A stretch of DNA of 60,071 nucleotides from Bacteroidales bacterium UBA1180. GTDB lineage: Bacteria; Bacteroidota; Bacteroidia; Bacteroidales; Paludibacteraceae. The notes beneath the pieces are model-generated. The model had not been told where the DNA came from. It searched no databases and was given only the letters and a program-made list of their open reading frames with translations. The stretch lies in NCBI GenBank assembly GCA_002310195.1, contig DBYS01000016.1:1-60071 (forward strand), written 5' to 3'. This document shows positions 10,401-18,340 of this stretch, in pieces; the first letter of the stretch is position 1, and every line of letters starts with the position of its first letter. Position numbers and translations under genes: made by a program.

Positions 10401-11872
10401 GTACCGGTTGCACTGCCATTGTTCTTGTTAAAACGGACATGGTATGTATTCGTAGTCCAATGTGCATATAATGTCAGCGTTGATGCGGTGGTATATGTCC
10501 ATTTGCCACCGGTCACATATCCCGTAATATTTGTCGCAGCATATGAACCATCAGCATTAAGGATTTTCACAGGAGTAGCATCGTTGGTATAATAACCTTC
10601 TACGTGGTATCCTGTTGCACCTACTGCATCATCAACTATCGTGACTGAAGCATCACCATAATCAACAAGTGCATCACCTGATGTCGTGCCACCATTCTTG
10701 TCTAATGTAATCTCTGTCTCATTGGCAGACCATGATGGATAAAGCGTTGCAGTTGCATCAACGGAATAATTGGTTATGCTGAGGTTATAAACTTTGGTTC
10801 CGCCATCCGATGTAGTCCAACCATTTTGGGTATAACCTGTAGTAGTAAATGTTACTCCAGGCAAACTCATGTTCGTACCGCAAGTCTTTGTATCGTCTGC
10901 ATGAGAACCGAAGATTGTATTACCTCCTGTATAGGTTGTACTTCCTTTGTTGTAACTAACGGTATAAGTGGTCTTTGTAGAAAGGCTTGCGCTGAACGTT
11001 GTCGTACCGGTTGCATTTTGTGCATATTGGAATACATAATCATATGTGCTGGTCGTTCCGTTCCATGTAGGGCCACTTACCCAAGTTGCTGTTGTGCCTG
11101 TGGATGACACGCTTGCTTTGACTGGTGCTGCATAACAACTGGCGGGAGTTAATTTTACCTTAACTTGTCTGTCGGCAGCAGTCGAACTACATGTCGGCAC
11201 CTCATCCAAGTCAAAAGCAATCTCGCAGTTGGTTCGCGTTCCCTTTGCGGGATTCACGATCTTATCGCAACAGCCTGTGTAAAAATCTACTTGAGTGTCA
11301 TCAAACCGGAAGCCTTTGTCAGCTGTCATACTACCATTTCTAGATACGATAACAGCAAAGTACGCAGAAGCTATGTTAGCGAACTCAAATGTCCATGTCG
11401 TTTCGTTATAACTACTTCCTGCACTGCCGTCCCACTCACTTGGTGCGATACTAGTACCTTGCGAGCCAGATGTAAACGTCACGGCATTCCAAGAGGAACC
11501 ATCAGTAGAATATCCAATGTAGATTTTAGCATTATTACATTCTGACGCTGTAGTGCAAAAATCATATGTAAATGTTATTTTGCATATGTTGCTTAACTTA
11601 TTTTTGCTTCTAATATAAAAACCTCCATGGCTCGCAGTGGCAGATGTGCCGTAGGAATTACCAATAGTCGTTTGATTCTTCGCATTGAATCCTGCCCCTT
11701 TCTGTGCTCCTCCCTTTGAGAGATACCAATCACTATTCTCGTAATCGTCATATGTGTCACTCGTTATCACTGTTCCACTTGCAAACGATGCAGCAACAGA
11801 CTCTCCCCATGCACTCGCATTTATTCCTACTATCGTCAGGAATAAGCAAATATATTTGATATACTGTTTCAT
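7457..11872 (-). CDS. Giant secreted repeat protein with InlB B-type repeats
   Basis: The protein has about 1471 residues from the ATG chosen here, which begins the signal peptide MKQYIKYICLFLTIVGINASAWG; further in-frame ATGs lie 6 and 15 codons upstream. The N-terminal part resembles a jelly-roll ligand-binding domain (FYIRSKNKLSNICKITFTYD). The centre carries Listeria/Bacteroides-type (InlB B) repeats with the pattern Y.V.FNKNNG ... F.GWNT...G.G..Y..G ... LYAKW. Later segments are beta-rich (IDYDQYYPVAVPFP, GWNLIANPYM), typical of large Bacteroidetes exported proteins. The last residues (KVYILHNNVIYDSTGKRV) align with the end of the protein encoded at 4768-6936. The likely role is adhesion or glycan binding at the cell surface; no enzyme motif is seen. 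Confidence 0.72.
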   Translation of the reverse strand: MKQYIKYICLFLTIVGINASAWGESVAASFASGTVITSDTYDDYENSDWYLSKGGAQKGAGFNAKNQTTIGNSYGTSATASHGGFYIRSKNKLSNICKITFTYDFCTTASECNNAKIYIGYSTDGSSWNAVTFTSGSQGTSIAPSEWDGSAGSSYNETTWTFEFANIASAYFAVIVSRNGSMTADKGFRFDDTQVDFYTGCCDKIVNPAKGTRTNCEIAFDLDEVPTCSSTAADRQVKVKLTPASCYAAPVKASVSSTGTTATWVSGPTWNGTTSTYDYVFQYAQNATGTTTFSASLSTKTTYTVSYNKGSTTYTGGNTIFGSHADDTKTCGTNMSLPGVTFTTTGYTQNGWTTSDGGTKVYNLSITNYSVDATATLYPSWSANETEITLDKNGGTTSGDALVDYGDASVTIVDDAVGATGYHVEGYYTNDATPVKILNADGSYAATNITGYVTGGKWTYTTASTLTLYAHWTTNTYHVRFNKNNGSATGTMADQEFTYGTSQNLTANAFSLAGNVFNGWNTQADGKGTDYTDGQSVNNLTTTNNGVFNLYAKWRVASYTDARFSCAELTLTPVLVTASTPIFITSTASKKVRSQDSIHIEGSGLSASQTLTFPDLPSVFEVKTGAHGNIVTELDGTIDTYAYIFYTPAAGSTTDGLDKITGITVSVGGTKPITKTLTKDIIGRHLPADFVIAGKKDGKWYALPDTMTTTTHPTPIEIAVDDANDPSVAYTASTNIFNLYGQNSGASGYLEEAGQYVKLGMKNNPTYANYPVLGTGSTSLGKSTGTDPTHNLDKQYWWLFTQTNTSITNPQDAKYIVHCANNSSSLSIKNDPFQWGLYASGIEELRLIPASSVVPTEAEIVAWGLHNAIVEVDKANAGGTGIAAAKVKAKLNGATSSLITLAETKTSVKNRDTKYDYTVAFGDGIDFSANEGKMLTLEWYNSSDVMIAVSNITVPRIIASTNNMYSISTNDPGWNTEVHVLPGVTLTANAGSFPSEDITIKELNIYPDATVNITTGTLEATTLVLRNGWDRLSASKKYDVARLFITPSTGSLTATNAYSDWYIDYDQYYPVAVPFPVATSSISYKNTSSTATAGVRVRYYDGDKRAKNVQQNQDENWVEYTWGGTMPTNLEPSKGYVMTAKRPTGKAFSIVRMPLTIASSDWTAGGEKGEVSGTHKDQVLVTEHKTSTTPEYAKGWNLIANPYMSLHQGELSLSYTEGSTTVEYANIPDINFKEYDQLPIETTKLKPSSAFLIQAPKTGTVTFSTDNRKASAPSSYRNADAITSIPTQRAYILLGDEQAEDMMGILVSENYTAEYETNADLEKLLSDGNTLRTYMRYANMNMAYLAINEELAKEWIPVSVRIPADGEYTFKMHEASVVGELEGVYLIDYANGDKVTNLLYENYTFTAEAGTDNSRFAINAVVGVHKTPTGLDISGTDKDGPTKFIYHDKVYILHNNVIYDSTGKRVNVINK

Positions 11873-11926
11873 AACATTGTGATTTTTCATTGTTAAAACA
11901 TTGTTCATATTTGTCATTCCTTTCTG

Positions 11927-14900
11927 TTATTCAATCTTGCTCCATACGGCATAGTACGTTTTGCCATTCTGTGCCGCGATGTCGATGCTTGCACCGGCCG
12001 CGTAGAAGTTCCCGGCACCGGCACCTGTGATTGTCGCTCCTGAAGCTGTCGGGTTGGCATCCGCCCACGTGCTGAGAATCCATCCTACAAGGTGCAGGTG
12101 CGACTTCTCGCAGTCGTTCCCACTGCCCGGTACTGCTATATCTGCATGTGTCGGAGTGGTCTTTGTGCCGGATAGCGCATTGGCAACAATCTCCTCCGTC
12201 ACTTTCCCATCCGTCATGCCGGTAAAGTCCGTCTTGTTGTGCACATGATCAACGAATGTCACGTATGGCAGCGGATTGACAGTCATGCTTACACTTGCTG
12301 TCTTCGTGTTGTCACCACTTGCCTTGATAGTCACTGTCTCATTGACCGTCGTCGTTATCGATGCTCCCGGACCACTGCCGCGACCTCCCTTGAGGCGCAA
12401 CTTAATTGCTGCAGGCGCTGCAGACTCTTTGGCCACATACGTTGGTGTTGCATTCAAAGTATACCCTTGGCTAAGGTAATCCGCAGGATCATAACTTACT
12501 GTGAAGTCCACATATTGTCCTACATACACCTCACCCGAACTCGGCGATAGTGATATACTGCTCAATGTTTTTGCTGTAAATGTTACGCTCGTTGACAATG
12601 TTGCATTCGCACCTGAAGAGAACGAAAGTGTGTATTCTTGTGATGAAGGATATGCCGGTCTGTTTCCTGCCCCGATAGTCGGAGAAACAGCAACACTTCC
12701 CCCAGTAAAACTCAGATCCGAGCATGCATAGCCGCTCGCCGGTGTTACGGTGGCAATTATTTCGATGTCATCATCGCACGTCTCTATCTCGTCACCGGCT
12801 GCGACAGCATCACCGCCATATGTGAATGTCACCGTGCCGCTACCAGTCACACTTGGCGTGCCAATGGTAATCTTATTCGAGCAACATGTTGGATTGCTAT
12901 AGTATATCTTATCCAGACGGAAAAGAGTTAAGTTGTCTCCATCTGCGCTGGATTTAAATTCATGTGTTGAACCACCACTATAATAATAGTATATCACGTG
13001 GTAACCATCATCATCCGCAGATGCTAATGTCGCTATATCTCCACTGAAAGAAACTGAATAGCCTGATGGCTTGGTGGAATTCAACTTTAGATTATGATGT
13101 GAGCTTTCGTATATGTTGTAAAAATAATTCGAGCCATTCTTAAAAATCCATTTTGACGACTCATAGGTTACATCCCACACACAACTTGCATCAGGACTTG
13201 CAATTTCATTACTTGAGATTATTACACTTTGCGCGGCCAAATAATAACTATATCCAGATATTGTTGCGTTTTTTATTGCTTGGTTGGCAGTTACATTCGC
13301 TATAACATATTTTCCTGGGATAGTCTCCGGCGTGCTGGTTATCTTGTGATACTTACCGTCACCTTTTTGATACACTGCATAGAATGTTTGATCCCCCGCA
13401 TGTTTATAATTACCTCCAGCAGCATAGCATATCGTAGGTTTTGAACTCGTCTCTGTTGTTACCTTTATGGTTGACCATCCTGCAAACGACCAGCCATCAG
13501 AAGTACACGAAGTTGTGGCAGTGGGTAGAGTGATACCTGCGGACGCTGTTCCTTGTAATGTCGTCTCTGCACAAGAACCTGTTCCCGGATCAAACGTGAA
13601 TGTATATAACTGTTCTGCTGCAACCGTAATAGAAACGTCGCTTGATATCGTTCCTGTTAGCGAAAGTACGCCTGTTGTACTATTCCACGTATATGTCGTA
13701 CCTGAAACTGTGATACTTGAGGGCAAAACATAACCGGAACTCGGAGTGATAGTGTAACTTAATCCTGCTGCTGAACCGGTGTAAGTGTAACTTGACGGGA
13801 TAGCCGGACTACTGCTGCAATTAGTCAGTGTAGAGCTGATTGTATAAGTCGCGTTTTCCCATTGCGCCGTGAACGTAGTCGCAGCACCTAATTGTACGCG
13901 TGTCCCGGGCGTAATAAGTGTCCCCGCCGAGATTGATGCACTGGTTGAGGCATTTGTAACGGCAACGTTTGCTTTCCATCCGGTATTTGTGTAACCTGTA
14001 ACACTTATATCAGGCAATGTCACTTTTGATGCGTTTGTCGGACTTGTCGGTGCTGTTCCGTGTCCGTTCTTGTTCCATGTAATGCCGTACTTCGTTCCTT
14101 CGTCCTTGACGTAGATATACGTTGGTTGCTGGTTTCCTGTATAACAAGAAAAACGTGAGGCACTATTATTATGAGATAATACATTACGCGTATTTGTTCC
14201 CTGTGCTGTAATAGTAAACACCCCTTCTACTAATCCTATCAACCAATGTCCGTTAGCATTGTTTGTGGTTTGTGTCTTCAAATCATTAGAGGAACTACTA
14301 GACGCATACAGGTATCCATTCTCCACATTGAATTGGTATGTGTTTGAAGCAGGAGTCGCCAAATCCTCCAAAGTAATAACCTGCACACTGGTACTCGCAC
14401 CTAAAGTACATGTTTTATTGCTGTTGCTCATCGTGAACTCACTGGAGCCAGAAGCAACTCGATCTCGGTATGTCGATTGTTGTGTGGTTTTCAATGCATA
14501 GAAATTCGTACCACCGGCGTCTGTACCAATTATAACAATCTTACTACCTGCACTCAAATCACTTAAATCCTCTACCAACGAGAACTCATCTCCGGCGTAG
14601 GTGTTTGTCCATTGGGCATAAAGAGTAGTGTTGGCAGAGATGGAAAATGTCGCCCCTGCGGCATATGGTGTTCCCGAACCATTTGCAGCGGTATTCCAAC
14701 CGGCAAACGAATGACCTACTTTGCCCAACGTTCCTCTTCCCGCAACAGTAACACTTGCGCCGCTGGAATAACTGGTATTGTCCGTCGGAACACTACCGTA
14801 TGTTCCTGTAGCATTTCCAGCTCCGTCACCATTGGCATTGTAAGTAACACCATATGTGACTGGAGCGCCATCATTGTTATATGTTACCGAAATAGATTTT

Positions 14901-15478
14901 ATATATAATGCCCGTGTACCGCCTGTAAACGATATTGTAATAGTTCCAGAAGAAGTTCCTGTCCCCGATTTTGCATTAACCGTTGTCCATGAAGCAGTCG
15001 CCGTACTAGAAAGATACGTAGTACTTCCAACAGTAATAGATACATTGTGTTTCCCTTGGTAACTTGAACATTCTACCGAAACTGACTTTATAGTACCGGG
15101 AATATTAGAAGTAGAAAGGGTAAGATTTTCGACACCACCATTTTTCCCAAGCTGAATGCAATTCGAAGACCACCCCGTATAAGATGAACCGCTACTCAAA
15201 GTTCGAGTATACGACCAACTTTGGGTTGTAGCCGTTCCAGATACAGTGGTATTTATTGTACCTGAACCTATTCCGCTACCAAGTGCGCCATTACTTGCTG
15301 TCCAAGTAGTTGTTTTGTCAGCTCCCCACACATTTCCGATGCCGAAAGTGAGAAGCAACAGCAGGGCAAAGGCGAAGCGAACCGGAGTTCTCCTAGGGTT
15401 TACTCGCATTTTTTTACTTCCATTTTCAGATGCCACACCTCGCAGCCATCTTGCTTTGAAAATGTAATTTGTTTTCAT
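11927..15478 (-). CDS. Giant secreted repeat protein with unusual extended leader
   Basis: From the ATG at 15478 the protein has 1183 residues. The leader is long: MKTNYIFKARWLRGVASENG, then SKKMRVNPRRTPVR, before the hydrophobic core FAFALLLLLTFGIGNVWG. A shorter start at 15409 (MRVNPRR...) would give a conventional signal peptide. InlB B-type repeats are evident (GHSFAGWNTAANGSGTPYAAG ... TTLYAQW; SFAGWSTIKVTTE). BIG-like domains (LSSISLSPSSGEVYVGQYVD) and Ser/Thr-rich beta domains follow. The C-terminus ends in a final repeat (GKTYYAVWSKIE) with no sorting domain, so either the protein is retained through another partner or the 3' end has changed. A hairpin lies in the 5' leader. It is first in the run of surface-protein genes. 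Confidence 0.7.
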   Translation of the reverse strand: MKTNYIFKARWLRGVASENGSKKMRVNPRRTPVRFAFALLLLLTFGIGNVWGADKTTTWTASNGALGSGIGSGTINTTVSGTATTQSWSYTRTLSSGSSYTGWSSNCIQLGKNGGVENLTLSTSNIPGTIKSVSVECSSYQGKHNVSITVGSTTYLSSTATASWTTVNAKSGTGTSSGTITISFTGGTRALYIKSISVTYNNDGAPVTYGVTYNANGDGAGNATGTYGSVPTDNTSYSSGASVTVAGRGTLGKVGHSFAGWNTAANGSGTPYAAGATFSISANTTLYAQWTNTYAGDEFSLVEDLSDLSAGSKIVIIGTDAGGTNFYALKTTQQSTYRDRVASGSSEFTMSNSNKTCTLGASTSVQVITLEDLATPASNTYQFNVENGYLYASSSSSNDLKTQTTNNANGHWLIGLVEGVFTITAQGTNTRNVLSHNNSASRFSCYTGNQQPTYIYVKDEGTKYGITWNKNGHGTAPTSPTNASKVTLPDISVTGYTNTGWKANVAVTNASTSASISAGTLITPGTRVQLGAATTFTAQWENATYTISSTLTNCSSSPAIPSSYTYTGSAAGLSYTITPSSGYVLPSSITVSGTTYTWNSTTGVLSLTGTISSDVSITVAAEQLYTFTFDPGTGSCAETTLQGTASAGITLPTATTSCTSDGWSFAGWSTIKVTTETSSKPTICYAAGGNYKHAGDQTFYAVYQKGDGKYHKITSTPETIPGKYVIANVTANQAIKNATISGYSYYLAAQSVIISSNEIASPDASCVWDVTYESSKWIFKNGSNYFYNIYESSHHNLKLNSTKPSGYSVSFSGDIATLASADDDGYHVIYYYYSGGSTHEFKSSADGDNLTLFRLDKIYYSNPTCCSNKITIGTPSVTGSGTVTFTYGGDAVAAGDEIETCDDDIEIIATVTPASGYACSDLSFTGGSVAVSPTIGAGNRPAYPSSQEYTLSFSSGANATLSTSVTFTAKTLSSISLSPSSGEVYVGQYVDFTVSYDPADYLSQGYTLNATPTYVAKESAAPAAIKLRLKGGRGSGPGASITTTVNETVTIKASGDNTKTASVSMTVNPLPYVTFVDHVHNKTDFTGMTDGKVTEEIVANALSGTKTTPTHADIAVPGSGNDCEKSHLHLVGWILSTWADANPTASGATITGAGAGNFYAAGASIDIAAQNGKTYYAVWSKIE

Positions 15479-15515
15479 ATTGTTTTGGTTTTTTATATTT
15501 ATTCCTTTTGTTTGT

Positions 15516-15545
15516 GGACTACGCCTCACCCAAGAGGTGTAATCC
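15516..15545 (-). promoter_or_regulatory. Hairpin in the 5' leader of the 11927-15478 gene
   Basis: Two 12-nt arms (GGACTACGCCTC and GAGGTGTAATCC) can pair with one wobble and one mismatch around a 6-nt loop. The hairpin ends 37 nt upstream of the ATG at 15478. No T tract follows on the minus strand, so a leader structure seems more likely than a terminator. Confidence 0.35.
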
Positions 15546-15626
15546 GTATGTTGAGTGTAAATATTGTGACAAGTATTCAACTTTTTTTGTGGTTTCAGTA
15601 TAATGTCCCTACACTGACGTTAGCCT

Positions 15627-16388
15627 TCACCGTCGGCTGACCGTCGGTGTTAACTGCTTTTGCTGCCCCATTGATTGTTTGTTCGTTTGGCGATAGTATT
15701 TCGTATTCGCTTTCATATAGTATTTTTTACTTATGCGGCATTTATGCAACCTTCCTGGCACTGAAAAAATATTCTTAAAGTTTTCTGCTTTCTTGATAGA
15801 TCTTGCAACTCTTTCTATTTTTTTAGGAACAAGGTAATTGGAATCTATTTTTACGCCATTCACATCATACATAAATATATTGAAATGCCAAAAGTTGCAT
15901 AATGTTGGAGCGTGTTCATACCTCAATGTTATTTTTTTCAGAGACTCAATTATTATGTCCTTGTCAAATAGGTCTTTATCATTAGAGAAACTTTCTTTTA
16001 TAAATTTTTCTACATCAAAAGATGCGTGTTTAATCAGCTTTGTAGGAATCAAAACATAGCATATATCATCCTCACATCTATATTCATTCTCCTTAGGACA
16101 TTTACAATAACCATTTTCCCATGAACCGTTAAGCCACTCCGCCTCTTTATTTATCTTGAACCGGGAATGCCGTGGTCTATATGTGTCAAGCAAATAGACA
16201 GACATCCCTTCAATAAATTCGTTGGCCTTAACATATTGATCACAATAGTCATGTATCTCATTTTCGTTGGATGGCGTCTTCTTTACGATGTTTAGTAACC
16301 TTACAAAACATGCATGATGAGGGATATGTTCCGGTTGAATATGCTTATTTAAATAGTGTGGTATAATATGTTTGGGATATTGATACAT
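15627..16388 (-). CDS. Protein of unknown function, third gene of AT-rich operon
   Basis: I do not recognise this 253-residue protein. It has no signal peptide or membrane segment, so it is probably cytoplasmic. It is rich in His, Tyr and Lys. Features seen are a conserved-looking stretch EGMSVYLLDTYRPRHSRF (about 60-77), a cysteine cluster GYCKCPKENEYRC...DIC that could bind a metal, and a Lys/Arg-rich C-terminal third (KCRISKKYYMKANTKYYR) that could contact nucleic acid. Its ATG immediately follows the stop codon of the preceding gene, so translation is probably coupled. Base composition is much more AT-rich than the flanking surface-protein genes, which suggests horizontal acquisition. Confidence 0.6.
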   Translation of the reverse strand: MYQYPKHIIPHYLNKHIQPEHIPHHACFVRLLNIVKKTPSNENEIHDYCDQYVKANEFIEGMSVYLLDTYRPRHSRFKINKEAEWLNGSWENGYCKCPKENEYRCEDDICYVLIPTKLIKHASFDVEKFIKESFSNDKDLFDKDIIIESLKKITLRYEHAPTLCNFWHFNIFMYDVNGVKIDSNYLVPKKIERVARSIKKAENFKNIFSVPGRLHKCRISKKYYMKANTKYYRQTNKQSMGQQKQLTPTVSRR

Positions 16389-16886
16389 TTATCGTATTTG
16401 AAATAACTGATTAACTATACTTTTCATATCATTTATTGTTCCTACTAAGATACTATTTTTGCAGACGCCATAGACCTCATCATCGTCCAAATATACATCC
16501 AAATGTGCAACCTTATCATGTTCTACAATGGTCATTTCAAAATAACTAAAATCATCAGGATCAAGCAAGACCTCTTTAATTCTTGTTAATTGCTGAGAGG
16601 CCAGTTCCCTGTCTAAACGATGAGATATTCCTATGATTTTATTTATTACATTTTCAGAAACATTGTAATCCTGTTGCTGTTTGATTAAACATTTATAGTA
16701 GGCAGTAGCATGCATTTCATCCCACTCGGAATCGTTTATTAATGCATCATTTCGTTTGGGGAGAACAGGTGAACTTACTGTTCCCCCCAAAAAAAATGTT
16801 TCATTGCGAAACGATATCACTTGCACCTTTTGGGGTGACTGCAAAGTGCCATCCCCTACTAATATATTATCCCAATAGTTATTCAT
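16389..16886 (-). CDS. Protein of unknown function, second gene of AT-rich operon
   Basis: This 165-residue protein is not recognised. It is soluble and acidic, with a predicted helical centre (SENVINKIIGISHRLDRELA) and a C-terminal alpha/beta part (YFEMTIVEHDKVAHLDVYLD). It overlaps the upstream TIGR04255-like gene by 8 nt and abuts the downstream gene with no gap, so the three are almost certainly one translationally coupled operon. The stoichiometry and a shared role, such as a small protein complex, are inferred from this arrangement only. Confidence 0.6.
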   Translation of the reverse strand: MNNYWDNILVGDGTLQSPQKVQVISFRNETFFLGGTVSSPVLPKRNDALINDSEWDEMHATAYYKCLIKQQQDYNVSENVINKIIGISHRLDRELASQQLTRIKEVLLDPDDFSYFEMTIVEHDKVAHLDVYLDDDEVYGVCKNSILVGTINDMKSIVNQLFQIR

Positions 16887-17610
16887 ATATTGGTCCTAAT
16901 TCATTAATATAATCTTCTGATATCAAATTAAAGAACAAGTCTTTCTCGCCTTTATGCATGGCCGGAATGTCTTTTAGTAGAATAGCAACAGTCCTATCCT
17001 TATTTGTATGATTAACTTTGATTCTAAATATTGATGCTTTCTTATTATTTCCTATTGGAACATTATTTTGGATTACTGCATGTACTTTTGCACGTTCGGC
17101 ACTCAAATCCAATCCCTGAAACTCACATTCAAATTCCAATTTCATATTATCAAAATTTGGAATATTAATCAAGTCGACTTCATTTTCCAATTTTTTGAAA
17201 ATTTGAACATCTAAGAATGCACTCATATAGTCAACCTCTACAAGAGGAAACTTAATATCTTCATCATTGGAATGCAATATGCGAAGAATTTCTTGTATAT
17301 AGTAGTAAACCACATCCCAACCAGGATATTGTCCATTACAATTAAGAGATATTGTCGTATCTTCAATTTTAATCTTAAGATGCGAGTTATGATAAAAGAA
17401 CTTGGTCTCTTCCGATGAATCACCTAAATCAATCTGGATGCGCTTAAATTCATCATCTCTGCGACCAGCATTCAACGCACTTATCAATAGATCTGTAATA
17501 TATAACGCATTGTATTTGCTTTCAAAGTGCATGTTGATATAACTATTTAGAACATGGCACTCTTTCAACGCTTTCGGAATTCGTTCTCGCTTTAAATATT
17601 GTCCTTCCAT
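16879..17610 (-). CDS. TIGR04255-like protein, first gene of AT-rich operon
   Basis: The 243-residue soluble protein has the layout of the sporadically distributed TIGR04255 family. A strand-rich first half ends in TTISLNCNGQYPGWDVVYYY (about 85-104), then a helix IQEILRIL, then LVEVDYMSAF in the place where family members have a (R)vG.RYiN-type strand. This assignment is from pattern recall and is tentative. Family members are scattered across genomes in accessory regions and have no established function. The start codon lies exactly 10 nt downstream of the 31-nt R2 repeat, so R2 forms or borders its 5' leader. The gene is AT-rich like its two downstream partners. Confidence 0.5.
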   Translation of the reverse strand: MEGQYLKRERIPKALKECHVLNSYINMHFESKYNALYITDLLISALNAGRRDDEFKRIQIDLGDSSEETKFFYHNSHLKIKIEDTTISLNCNGQYPGWDVVYYYIQEILRILHSNDEDIKFPLVEVDYMSAFLDVQIFKKLENEVDLINIPNFDNMKLEFECEFQGLDLSAERAKVHAVIQNNVPIGNNKKASIFRIKVNHTNKDRTVAILLKDIPAMHKGEKDLFFNLISEDYINELGPIYE

Positions 17611-17620
17611 AATCGTTTAC

Positions 17621-17651
17621 CCTTATCCGTGTCGGGCACAACTTTTATATT
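17621..17651 (-). repeat. R2 repeat, copy 1 (31 nt)
   Basis: This 31-nt sequence, containing TTATCCGTGTCGGGCACAAC on the plus strand, is repeated perfectly at 20251-20281 and in degenerate form at 22805-22835. Here it ends 10 nt before the start codon of the TIGR04255-like gene. It lacks the TAnnTTTG promoter box. Confidence 0.85.
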
Positions 17652-17659
17652 TAACCTAT

Positions 17660-18133
17660 TTATGCTAAGTATTTCACAATTGCCTCTACGGTAGGACGTT
17701 TGACTCGTTCTTCATCCAGTTCATGTACTGCATGCTCAGACCAAAAACATACACGCTCATATTCAAGGTTTGTATATGTCTCTTCAAATAGATTCCACGT
17801 TGTGCGCGCCCAATATCGAATGGAAGCTGCGCAGATGACGTAGTCTGGATAAGTTGGCATAATCTTTTCCAAAGCATTCTTAACATCACGTTCAACATCA
17901 CCAAAACTAATAATTACAATAATCTTCCCATTCCACTCTAACTTGGCGATAAAATCGTGCCTCTTTGCTCGTTCCGGTAATGTAGTCGGATAGTTGGTCT
18001 CTTTTGTGTGGGTATCAACAAACTCAACGACACGAGCACCCTCATTGAGTAACTCCAAAAACACCATCCATATCAATGTGGTTTTTCCTGCATCTTGGTA
18101 ATCTCTCACTACAATGAGTTTTGTCTTATTCAT
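17660..18133 (-). CDS. Small P-loop NTPase-like protein
   Basis: The start at 18133 gives 157 residues beginning MNKTKLIVVRDYQDAGKTTL. The motif DYQDAGKTT near the N-terminus looks like a Walker A in which the first glycine of GxxxxGKT is replaced by aspartate. A hydrophobic strand IIVIISFGD could supply the Walker B position, and TYPDYVICAA another core strand. The closest resemblance is to the small MobB-like or SIMIBI-type P-loop folds, but I would not assign a pathway. A C-terminal tail (VKRPTVEAIVKYLA) closes the protein. It lies upstream of the AT-rich three-gene operon with a 49-nt gap containing R2, so it could be the operon's first gene or a separate unit. Confidence 0.55.
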   Translation of the reverse strand: MNKTKLIVVRDYQDAGKTTLIWMVFLELLNEGARVVEFVDTHTKETNYPTTLPERAKRHDFIAKLEWNGKIIVIISFGDVERDVKNALEKIMPTYPDYVICAASIRYWARTTWNLFEETYTNLEYERVCFWSEHAVHELDEERVKRPTVEAIVKYLA

Positions 18134-18283
18134 ATTAAATGCTCCCATAATCTTTTGCACTATATGTCCCGTGCGCACAATTAATTATTCATTTTGTGAT
18201 CACAAGTTAATCCAACAACTTGCAACCGGTTTTCGCTTTGTCTATAGCGAAACTGTGTGATTATTTGACATAGCAAACAAGAA

Positions 18284-18313
18284 AAGAACAACTTGCATTC
18301 ACAAATTGTTCTT
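18284..18313 (-). terminator. Hairpin terminator after the ATPase gene at 18341
   Basis: Two 12-nt arms (AAGAACAACTTG / CAAATTGTTCTT) pair with one mismatch around a 6-nt loop. On the minus strand the stem is followed by a short T-rich tract (TTTTC). It lies 27 nt beyond the stop codon. Confidence 0.7.
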
Positions 18314-18340
18314 ATCTTGACAAAACGGTATTTTTCTATC

